Source of the DNA: Yamagishiella unicocca
Lineage: Eukaryota > Chlorophyta > Chlorophyceae > Chlamydomonadales > Volvocaceae
Assembly: GCA_003116995.1 (NCBI GenBank)
Contig: BDSL01000095.1
Span: 62,001 to 126,000 of the forward strand
Direction of reading: 5' to 3'
Length of the DNA stretch: 64,000 nucleotides
Numbering within the stretch: the first letter of the stretch is position 1; every line of letters starts with the position of its first letter. Position numbers and translations under genes: made by a program. Shown one piece after another: positions 55,801-64,000 of this stretch. Below the pieces are notes generated by a model that worked only from the letters and a program-made list of their open reading frames with translations, searched no databases and was not told where the DNA came from.

Positions 55801-57450
55801 TGCAGCCCGCAGTGGCTCGTGGGGAAAGACGCTGTGCTTGCTTACCCCTAGCCACGAAGGGACTAGCAAGGTAGTGAGGCTCGCCCACCGCAGCCCACAG
55901 TGGCTCGTGGGGATAGATGCTATAGCTAAGCTTGCGTGCCCCTGGCCACGAAAGGACCAGCGAGGTAGTGAGGCTCGCCCGCTGCAGCCCGCAGTGGCTC
56001 GTGGGGAAAGACGCTGTGCTTGCGTACCCCTAGCCACGAAGGGACTAGCGAGGTAGTGAGGCCCGCCTGCCGCAGCCTGCAGTGGCTCGTGGGGATAGAT
56101 GCTAAGCTTGCGTGCCCCTAGCCACGAAATGACCAGTGAGGGTCGGACGCGCCGGATGCCGACAGCGATGACGAGATGGCGATTGGCGCGCTCACGAAGA
56201 AGCCCTGAATGCCTGAGCGGTAGCCTTTTTGGTGTATACTTCATTTAGTTGCTGATAAGATCGGTGTTCAGCACTTTAGCTTCATAGGGTACGCTTCAAC
56301 GATGTGGTGCGTGGTACGCACCAATAATAATCTGGTGCGTTCGGTTTGAAATTGACGGAGTTTTCGGTGTTCCGAGGCCTAGCATAGCCTAACGCAACAT
56401 AATTTGGACTTCTGAAGGACATTTCTGGACTAATGGAAGGCTTTCCTGGCGCGGTGGCCAGTATTTGGTGAGGACGCTGCAGTTGCCAGACGGAACGTTA
56501 CGGTTCGACCGTAAAATGGACCCTGAAGGGCACCGTAATTGCATTACGCCCGTAAGACCGTAAAATGACGGTCATTTTTGGCACCAACCGTAATTTCCGT
56601 AAGCGTAAAACCGTAAACCGTAAAACCGTAAACCGTAGGGTTACACCCCTAATTCTGATTCACAGCGCCACACGTGCCCAAAGCCTCTTGCAGGCCCGCA
56701 CCGCAGCTCGTTTGGGCCCAGCCCGGCCCGGCCCGACTGACGCATTCGTCCATCTTGCTGCCCCCCCAGGTGTGCGAAAACCCGAAGCTCATGATTGATA
56801 TGGTGCCCATGGTTCGCCAGCTGATCAAGCAGCGGGCAGCCTGGGCCGCATCCTCAACCACCGGAGCTGCATCCGCTGGGCCAGACTCTACTGCTGCGTA
56901 CCCCAGCGCCCCCCTTCCGGGGGTAGCCCTCTTCATCATGTCTCACCCACGTATACGCGACGTGGTGCGGAGTGAGGTCCGGCGGCTGTGGGGGCTTGGT
57001 GACCAGGCGAGCCAACTCGACCTCCACGGCACGCACCGTGCGCTCGCAAGTAATCCGGCCGCAGAACCCAGCTCTATGGCTGAAGGATACAACTCTTCTG
57101 TTGGCAGTAGCAACGTGAGCACGTTGTCCGGGGACGTTGTCGCGGCGACTGCTGCCGCAACACGGATGCCACGGATGTTCTTCCTGGACGTGGCGGACCT
57201 GCCCGCGGAGCTACGGCACCAGATTGCGTCCAACAGCCTGCTGTCAATGGTGGAGCAGGAGGTGTGCCGTACGGCGTACGCGTTCATTGGCACCGCCGTG
57301 TCATCCATCAGCGTACTGGTGGCGCAGGAGCGAGCGGCGGCGGACCACGCGAAGGCTGAGGGGTGGGGCACCTTGCTTGGTGGAGGTGAGGGAGGCGCTG
57401 GTGGCGCCGGGCAGTGGCAGGGCGGCAAGAGCGTGACGGTGTTGATATAA
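52810..57450 (+). CDS. O-fucosyltransferase-like protein, copy B, 5 exons
   Basis: Model: 52810-52932, 53162-54069, 54419-54572, 55029-55253 and 56770-57450. All junctions are GT-AG with the same phases as copy A, giving 696 residues. The signal peptide is MRLAQCSTLLFFATLIFAPA. It keeps LPFGLSNQVIGMKETM, YVALHVRPYPDEC and VEQEVCRTAYAFIGT. Two features differ from copy A. Residues encoded by about 53667-53826 are read in another frame because of compensating indels (+4, -14, +1) in the low-complexity insert. The last exon has about 25 extra residues (SSMAEGYNSSVGSSNVSTLS and on). The second exon may start at 53162 or a few bases later. Intron 4 is 1.5 kb because of the hAT-like insertion. Its function is as for copy A. 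Confidence 0.8.
55343..56651. mobile_element. non-autonomous hAT-like DNA transposon, 1309 bp, with 8-bp target duplication
   Basis: The element starts TAGGGGTGTAA and ends TTACACCCCTA (11-bp inverted ends) and is flanked on both sides by ATTCTGAT (55335-55342 and 56652-56659). Block A has the uninterrupted site (CGCATCCGATTCACAG near 43476). Eight-base duplications and AGGGGTG ends are typical of hAT elements. About 150 bp at each end is rich in CCGTAAA-type repeats, possible transposase-binding sites. The interior is a tandem array (55551-56120). No transposase is encoded. The 21615-22381 element is probably related. Confidence 0.9.
55551..56120. repeat. tandem array of six 88-98 bp units inside the hAT-like element
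   Basis: AGTGGCTCGTGGGG recurs at about 55621, 55713, 55811, 55899, 55993 and 56081. Each copy is preceded by (G/A)GGTAGTGAGGC and a CTGCAGCCCGC-like segment. Alternate units share CCCCTGGCCACGAAAGGACC or CCCCTAGCCACGAAGGGACT, so the array grew partly as a two-unit block. The minus strand stays open across the array, which follows from the repeat and is not taken as coding. Confidence 0.92.
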
Positions 57451-57479
57451 CAGCGAACGTGGATGAGTGGCATGTGACA

Positions 57480-58662
57480 TAATCAGCACTCGAGACTTCC
57501 CTAGTTTGGCAGTGGTGGTACGGATGGAGGAGGCACGACATATAATTGTCAGGGCTTCAAAACGAGCATCAGCCGCGGCCCGGAAGATTCTAGAGCTTAG
57601 ATAGCATGCCCGGGGCACCACGCCTCCGAGGCAAGACGGCACCTGCGGGATTGTTTTTAAGTGTTTGCAGCACCACTTTTTTGCATGCCATATGGCGATG
57701 GTGCCCGGGACGTGTGGGTAGGTAGCGTGTAGCTGGGTGCATGTGTGCATGCCTTAGTTCTGAGCGCGCGCTTTTATACCTTGGGTAGCGGTGGCTGACT
57801 GCGCGCGTGAGTCGCCCTGCGGAGTTTGTTTTCGCGCACCCATTTGCACGTGAGCAGTGCCGTCCTGGTACTTGCACACACGGAAGGCGGCGCCGCAACG
57901 TCGTCCTCGCCTGCGTGCGACGATCCCAATCCTGATGTTTATAGCGATCCCACTGCCACTCGGTACTGACGTGCTTTTCAATCGTATTTTTTGTATTTAT
58001 TTTCATCTCGTGCCTGCGACCTATCACGCCTCCTTGTGTGGAGGCGTTGCACGTAAGCGCCTGCGGCCACCCTCATCGGTGATGTCTTTAAGGGTTTTAG
58101 AGCTCTCAAAATTTCCTTAGCATTGGGTGCGTCGGTCTGCCCCGGTGCGTCGAGTCCCGTGTTGACAGCGGCCGACCCAGCGGACGTACCCAGCTGCATT
58201 ATGCGCTACACCACTAGCATGTAAGCAACGACAAAAAGGCGCCTGATGGCCGCGTCGTTCTCAAGCAGACATCCAAGCGGACATGAAGACCAACATCTCA
58301 TCGTGTGACGCATGGATGACACATTCATTAGTCAAGGGTTACTGTCAGCTTCACACTTCTAACCCCATTCACCACTAACACCACCACCACCACGAGCTGC
58401 TTAGTAGTCACACACATTAATCGCCATTACCTATTCGCCACATACTTTCCAACCAGGCCAACAACTGGCGCGTCAAACACATCCCTGCGTTCAGTATCCC
58501 GTATCTTTCCTTTGCGACTGCCATCTACATACACTTCCCGACCCAAAGCCATGTACCGTATATCGCCCTACCATACCGATTGTATGGTGCTCCTACCACG
58601 CCACAACTACCATCGCATCCCTGCTTAGCCTCCCTGCCCCGCCGCCAACAGCATGCGTCGCG
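57480..58662. other. 3' flanks between the two block B genes
   Basis: It matches block A from 57480 to 57720 and from 57748 to about 58060, with the deletion point (loss of the GT49 segment) between. Bases 58060-58662 have no copy in block A. They hold CACCAC runs near 58377-58392 and no gene. Confidence 0.6.
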
Positions 58663-61636
58663 TCAGTTACCCGTCATCGTTAGAACCAGATGCGTGAGGT
58701 AGTAGACCGGCACCATCACGTTATCCAGCTGCTGCGTCACCGCCTCCAGCATCGCAACGCCGCACGTCACGGCCGCCAACGCTCCCCACGTGTGCCACGT
58801 CAGCGCCCACCGCACGTCCATCCACCACACCACCACCGCCCAGCTCGCCAGCATCGCCGCCGCGCCGCTCAGCGTGCCCTCCCACGTCTTCTTCCCGCCG
58901 CGGAACAGCCGGCGGCGGCCCAGCAAATAACCCACGCAAGCCGCCGCCGTGTCGCCGCTGCCCAGCGACACAAGGCCACTCAGCCCCAGCACTGCACGGC
59001 AGCTGGGCAGCAACCGCGCCGCTGCCGCTGACAGCGGCGCCGCGGCCGCCGGCCCGGCGTTCGCTGGCATCGGCATCGGCTCCGCCGCATCACTGCCGTA
59101 CAAGCCCGCCATCATCGCGCCCGCGGCGGCGCCGCAGACGGGGTCGCAAAGCCAGACCGGCACCGCGATACCCAGCAGCAGGGTGAAGTGGGTCACGTAG
59201 AGAGGCCCCGAGTCGCGCGCGTCGGCGAAGTCGGCCATGAAGCTGCCGATGGCTCGCCGGACGCCGCCGGGTCCCAGGCAGCGCAGCAGCTCCACAAGCA
59301 CCAGTACCCCACCCGCCACCGCCAGCGACGCCTGCAGCATCCGCACGTCCCAGCCGAACGCCGGCAGGAAGAGCAGGATAGCCAGCAGGTGGTAGCCCTT
59401 GCGCATCACGATGTGGGGTACGGCAAGTATACGACTCAGCGCCGGAACCAGCGCGGAAGGAGACCTCGGTGCGACCAGGGGCGGCTCTTTTGGCCCCATA
59501 GTCGCCACCGCTACGCGTTCCGTGGTGCAGAGGCCGCTGCTCCTGCCTGCGTCCTGCACTTGCGACTCGGCAGCAGCAGCATCTGTCGCTTGTGTGCCGT
59601 ACCCGCACGGCACAGACGCCGAAGCGACAGCAGCGATGCTCTCATCCTGGCGGCGTCCCTGATTGCTGCCGCGTCCTGTGTACGCTTTTCTTTTACTTCC
59701 CTCCCGCCCAGCACCCGCATCGTGCTCGGAGGGTGCATTCAACAGCGTCGGCGACCCTTGCGGCCCCCTCACGGCTGCCTGCAACCCATTCGAACCGAGC
59801 GGCCCCATCTCGCTGGCCATGCGCTCCTGTTCCTGCTGCTTCTGCTGCTCCAGCAGCACCTTCTGCTGTCGATCCTGCTCCCGCGCCGCGCTCGCCTTGG
59901 ACACCGCGTACATGAAGGGCACAGCAACCGCCAGGCAGCCGAACCAGTACGCCAGCGTGGCCAGCCGCGGCCGCGACGATGCCGCGATGAAGCGCCCCAG
60001 CACCCATAGCGCCAGGTCGGCAAGCATCACCAGCGCCACCGCGGCGCCCGCTGCGGCACCTGCGCGGGCCGCCACCGCTAACATCCTATCAAGGTTGTCG
60101 CCGTCTAGATGATTAGGCAGCAGGCCGATCACGGGCGAGGGCACGCCTGCTGTTCCGCCTCCTATCCCTGCCGTCACCGCAACGGAAGCAGCCGCAAGTG
60201 CTGCCCTCCCGCGTCGCCTGGCGTTGCCTCCCCTTGTGAAATGACGTGCCAGTATGAAGGATTCGAACGCCGCGGCCGGGCGCGCTGTAGCCGCTGCCCC
60301 TGGGTGCTGCCGCTTTCCCGCCGCCTCGCCAACCTGCCCCTGCCTGACGCCGCCCAGTGCCACTGCACAGCAGACCGCCAGCAGCAGTACCCAGAACAGC
60401 ACCAGCATGCAAAACGCGGGCACGTGCATGCCGGGGTCGGGCTGCACCACGTGAGGCGACCACAGCGCGTGCATAAGGCCCTGCTTCACTGCGCCCGCCA
60501 GGTAGGCCGCGCTGCCTCCCAGCAGGGTCAGGACCGCCTGCAGCAGGATACCCGCCTCGCCCGGGGTGAAGCTGCGCGGCAGGGCGGCTGCTAGGTGGTG
60601 CAACGCGGGGGCAGTGGCCAGCAGCAGGGCCCCTTGCACGGCCCAGGCGGAGGTGATGATATCGTACGGCAGCTCGAAGACGCTGCCCGGCAGTAGGAGC
60701 TGCGGGCTGGTGGGTGGCGGCGGCCGGGCCGCGTGGATCAGAGCGCTGGCGGCGGACAGCAAGCAGCCGGCGGCCGAGGCTGCGAAGAAGAGGCGGGTTG
60801 CTGCTGCTCCGCCCCGGGAAAAGACGGGCCAAGGTCCAGGGGGTATCAGAGTTTTGGGGCGGCGGCCACCACCTAGCAGTGGGGAGGCGGCTGGCTGATC
60901 AGCTGCGTGGGGCCCCGATCCGACAGCGGGAGGCACGGCAGGTGCCTCAACTGGGCTGCTGCTGGGTCCGTGCCCGCCGCGGGCAACCTTCGTGTCACCG
61001 ACAGAGCTGCTAGCGCTGCTATTACTTTGGTCGTTGCTGGTTGCAGCAGTCCAGGAGAACCAAAGCAGCACCTGGAAGGACGACGCCACGAACAAGCGCG
61101 CCACCTGGTGCCACCACCCTGGAAAATCAGCAGTCAAAGGGTAACGCTGGGATTAGGGCACGTAGTGGTGCCATGCTTACCGCGTATAAGCAGCGAGCGA
61201 CAGGCGGAAGGTACGGCATGATGCACAGCGGTCTCAACCCTGAAACCTCGGCGACTTACATGATCGCGTCGCCAAAGAGATGGACGTTGCTAGACTGGGA
61301 AGGGCCAGCAGGCCTTGTGCAAGGCCCGCGTGGACACACGCTCTGAAGGTGTAAACTGGGTGATCTGCGCAGGACGGCGAGGCACGTTGCCCACAACGCT
61401 GGCCCACAAAGCACGACTTGCCGGAATGGCATTACGTCGAGCCAGAATTCGGACTCACCGTTGAACCAAGCAGGGCTACATCTGTCCAGGACAGAAGTCA
61501 AGACAGCCAGCAGCGCCATGCAGGCCATGTGAAGCGGTCCTCCTGTTCCTGTGCCCGCCAGAACCAAATATGAAGCCATGGCAGTATGGTATGGCACCGA
61601 ATAGCAAAAACGAATCATGTGTTGCAGCGCAGCCAA
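58663..61636 (-). CDS. dolichol kinase (polyprenol kinase family), copy B, 2 exons
   Basis: Exon 1 is 61636-61459 (donor AACG/GTGAGT) and exon 2 is 61118-58663 (acceptor TTTTCCAG). The phase-1 junction reads WFNG-WWHQVARLF. This gives 877 residues, or 858 from the Met at 61579, which is the start shared with copy A. The protein is largely hydrophobic with a long charged linker (about 470-590). The C-terminus has the CTP-transferase/dolichol kinase signatures MRKGYHLLAILLFLPAFGWD, LGSGDTAAACVGYLLGRR (about 773), GGKKTWEGTLSG (about 800) and EAVTQQLDNVMVPVYYL. The enzyme makes dolichyl phosphate from dolichol and CTP in the ER membrane, the carrier for N-glycans, O-mannose and GPI anchors. It is longer than yeast Sec59. 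If copy A is dead, this is the only open copy in the window. Confidence 0.88.
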
Positions 61637-61755
61637 CTATTCCCGACACGCATCGCACCTCGCTGGCCCTGCAGCGCTGGCGCGAGCAGTGCCACCCCCA
61701 GGCGCATAAGCGACATTCCATGGAGTACTGCTTCGACGTTTTGTGGCTGCCACAT

Positions 61756-62552
61756 CCCTTTTGGTCCTGGCGGGGCAGACCGTCGCCGATTTCATGGCTT
61801 ATTTGCGCGTTTCATTCTGAATAAGAAAGATAAGATTCGCCTGATAGGCAAAAGGACAAGTAAATGTATTGATCGTACCGTAAGGACGGAGGTCGAAAGG
61901 TCGTTGACCACGAAACGATGGCGAACGATTGTTACCCGTCCGTAAGCACGGCATTAACAGCAACAGGGGATACACATTTTATGCTACCCGGATATTGTTC
62001 CGCTTTTCAACTACTAATCTCCCGGCCATGTCGGTGTTCCGACACTTGCATTGAGGGAGCGAATTATACCTCTCTGCAGTCGGGTGCGGCACTGGTGCCT
62101 GCAACACCACTAGGACCTTAAGCACTCGGTCGCTCAGTCTGGATGCAGTCTGAGCCTGCCGGCCGCAATGCCTCAGCGCGGGTGCGCGAGCCATCCCGCT
62201 GCGCCGGCCTGCGCCCACCTCCCACGGCGCAGCCCAACCTTCCGCGGCGGTGGCACCAGAAACGTGCACGCGGGGGGGGCTCGCCGTGCCCAGCACTTTG
62301 GAGCGTTGAGGCTGTGCTTCTCAATTTGAAAGATAAGCGGCTGGAGCCCAAGACCGTGGAGCGCGTGTATGAGGCCGATGTATACCCCGCGGTACGCCAG
62401 GCCCTCAGCGCCCCCGATCATCTTCGTTCCTAGCCGTGACGGGGTACGAGGCTGCAGCAATGTTGGCGGGCTGTAACCGTTGGCACGCCGACGGCCAGCT
62501 GTACCGGTGCCCGCGACATCAGGCGTCACCCCTCTACACGCTGGCCCCGCAG
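61756..62552. other. spacer before the bestrophin-like gene
   Basis: A plus-strand frame at 62143-62433 (96 codons, ending VYPAVRQALSAPDHLRS) reads like protein and could be a 5' exon of the bestrophin-like gene or a separate fragment. It has no recognised motif. The frame at 62436-62552 (CNRWHADGQLYRCPRHQAS) may also belong to the gene. Confidence 0.35.
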
Positions 62553-63932
62553 GTATTTGATTTCGACTCCTGGCACCAGCACCGCTCCCGCGGCCGCTAC
62601 CTGGAGCACTGCATCACGCTGTTCCGCTCCTACTTCTTCCGCGACCTGCTGGGGCCGCTGGCGGTGCTGGTGGGGGCCGCGGTGGCGGTGGGGCTGTACG
62701 AGGGGTCCCTGCAGGTGGGCAGGCGCGGGCGCGAGGGCAGGCTGGACGACACCCTAAAACCGCGAAACGATAAAGGGGCAAAACCATGTCTCAGTCAGCA
62801 GGCACTGCGGATGCGGGCATCGAGCAATCACTGCCGCGGTGAGCGCCCTCATCGCCTCACCTGGTTGCAGAGCACCACTCTGCCACAGGAAATATCTCTC
62901 CCTCCGCCTAACGGTAAACCAACTCTGCATGGGCTTCACCCTACCCCCGGGCCCCTCCATTTCCTATGTCGTATAACCGGGTCTTCTCGCCAAACCCCCC
63001 GGGCCCCTCCCACCGTTGTCCCAGGGCGGCCTGCTACCCGGCTGGCTGCCCGACTTCGCCGGTGTGTCCGACACGCCCTTCCAGCTGACAAGTTTCGCGC
63101 TGTCGCTGATGTTGGTCTTCCGCACCAACAGCAGCTACGCGCGCTGGCTGGACGCGCGGCAGCAGTGGGGCCTCATCGTCAACACGTCCCGAACCTTCAT
63201 CCGCCAGACGATGACCACCCTGCCGGCGGACAGGTGCGGGTGGGAGCCGCGGGGTGCTGCTGAGGCGGCAGCGGCAGTGGCGGCGCCTGGGGAAGAAGAC
63301 GGTGGGGGAAGGCGGTTTCGCTCATTGCATCATCAGTGTGCAGGCTGGAGGGGAGGCTGAGGGCTAGAGGCAGCCCCTCTCCCACCGCGTCGTGGGGCAG
63401 ACTGGCCGCATGGCCGCCCCTCGAACCCGCCCTCCTGCCCTCTGCACCCATACCGACCGGTATCAGACCCCGCCATCATCACCTCCACGAGGTGAGCATG
63501 AGCATGAGCATGTTACAGACGTAGGGCCCTCCCAGGTCCTGTCCATATCCCCGCGAATGAGGCGAGCCATCCCGCTAGCCGTACCACAACGCCACATTTG
63601 TCACTAGCCCTGACCTGAGCCTGTCCCTGTGGCTGCCGCTGACCCCAATCCCTGCCCCCTGCCGCAACGCCTGCCGCTACCCCTGCCGCAACGCCTGCCG
63701 CTATCCCTGCCGCTACCCCTGCCGCTACCCCTGCCGCTACCCCTGCCGCTACCCCTGCCGCTACCCCTGCCGCTACCCCTGCCGCTACCCCTGCCCGCTA
63801 CCCCTGCCCGCTACCCCTGCCCGCTGCAGCTGCTCCGAGGTCCGCCAGGCTGCCGCCCGGTGGACAGTCGCCTTCGTGCGGCTGAGCAAGCTGCACCTCC
63901 GGGAGCACGGGGACGTGAAGCTGGAGATGCAG
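62553..63932 (+). CDS. bestrophin-like anion channel, partial (runs off the window)
   Basis: Three exons are read: 62553-62714 (VFDFDSWHQHRSRGRYLEHC, then a membrane segment RDLLGPLAVLVGAAVAVGLY), 63025-63233 (GWLPDFAGVSDTPFQLTSFA, LSLMLVFRTNSSYARWLDAR, WGLIVNTSRTFIRQ) and 63830-63932 (CSEVRQAAARWTVAFVRLSK). The phases agree (0, then 2). FRTN(S/A)SYARW and LTSFALSLMLVF are hallmarks of the plant/algal UPF0187 (bestrophin) family, whose members are anion channels; some algal ones lie in the thylakoid and carry bicarbonate or chloride. The 5' end is unclear, so a transit peptide cannot be judged. The 3' part lies outside the window. Confidence 0.85.
63650..63826. repeat. 12-bp minisatellite in a bestrophin intron
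   Basis: CCGCTACCCCTG is repeated about a dozen times, with CCCGCTACCCCTG variants at the right end. The array ends four bases before the acceptor at 63829, so it forms the polypyrimidine-like tract of the intron. Confidence 0.93.
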
Positions 63933-64000
63933 GTGCGCCCGCGGGACGGGACGGGATGGGGCGCCTGGGGTTGCCATAAGCTGCGCCGCCGGCGCCGTGG

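Larger units (their letters stand above)
52555..61755. repeat. duplicated block B (O-fucosyltransferase + dolichol kinase)
   Basis: This is the partner of block A. It lacks the GT49 segment and the 19-bp array. It keeps the 3' part of the dolichol kinase gene and carries a 1.3-kb hAT-like insertion in intron 4 of the O-fucosyltransferase gene. Base changes between the blocks are scattered through both exons and introns. Confidence 0.9.

Noticed and set aside
55342..56244. 300-codon minus-strand open frame in the hAT-like element
   Set aside because: It is open only because the tandem unit lacks stops in that frame. The translation is a repeat of the 93-bp units, the upstream part is unrelated, and no transposase motif is present.
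61256..61458. read-through of dolichol kinase exon 1 (PFRQVVLCGPALWATCLAVL...)
   Set aside because: The hydrophobic text is tempting as a membrane segment, but GTGAGT at 61458 is a strong donor whose phase joins exactly to the main exon, and copy A has a stop or frame change in this stretch.
1..64000. mating-type or sex-determining locus
   Set aside because: Transposon density and duplications would suit a low-recombination region, but no MID, FUS1 or MTD1-like gene is recognised.
1..64000. CRISPR arrays, operons and bacterial features
   Set aside because: The spliced genes and non-LTR elements show a eukaryotic nuclear genome. The tandem arrays have no spacer-repeat pattern.

Overview
The window is nuclear DNA from a green alga, most likely a volvocine (Chlamydomonas, Gonium or Volvox-like). 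The reasons are GT-AG introns in GC-rich coding exons, a TGTAA polyadenylation motif 95 bases after one gene, and families typical of this lineage: GT49 LARGE-like and exostosin glycosyltransferases, PC-esterases, FkbM-type methyltransferases and a bestrophin-like channel. Transposon debris is dense. The species is inferred, not proven.

Layout. 1-4.6 kb: a damaged minus-strand Ty1/copia element with one recognisable LTR. 4.6-6.7 kb: a decayed plus-strand LINE. 6.7-10.2 kb: no gene, but LINE 3' ends and a perfect 30-bp hairpin. 10.2-11.5 kb: PC-esterase 1. 12.9-14.2 kb: FkbM-type methyltransferase (3 exons). 16.3-18.0 kb: exostosin GT47 fragment. 18.8-22.9 kb: GT49 gene (at least 6 exons) carrying a short-TIR element in an intron. 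23.2-25.7 kb: two head-to-head LINE pieces. 27.0-29.4 kb: another LINE. 30.4-31.9 kb: triose-phosphate-transporter-family nucleotide-sugar transporter (2 exons). 33.3-36.9 kb: PC-esterase 2 and a partial duplicate. 37.3-40.6 kb: a frame-broken Gln-rich gene and tandem arrays.

40.8-61.75 kb is two copies of one segment. Block A (about 40785-51215) and block B (about 52555-61755) each hold an O-fucosyltransferase-like gene (plus strand, 5 exons) and a dolichol kinase gene (minus strand). Both O-fucosyltransferase copies have open gene models. Dolichol kinase is open only in block B; in block A it has lost its C-terminal catalytic part and carries frameshifts. Block A alone holds a second GT49 gene (46323-48013). 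Block B alone holds a 1.3-kb hAT-like element, for which block A supplies the empty site. The window ends inside a bestrophin-like gene with a minisatellite in an intron.

Functional theme. Most intact genes act, by family, on glycans in the ER/Golgi: dolichol kinase supplies dolichyl phosphate for N-glycosylation, the transporter moves activated sugars, GT47, GT49 and O-fucosyltransferase-like enzymes transfer sugars, and PC-esterase/TBL-like proteins act on acyl groups. This would suit the glycoprotein cell wall or matrix of volvocine algae. Whether the grouping is selected or only reflects local duplication cannot be decided from sequence alone. All splice models below were read by eye from reading phase, GT-AG sites and family motifs.
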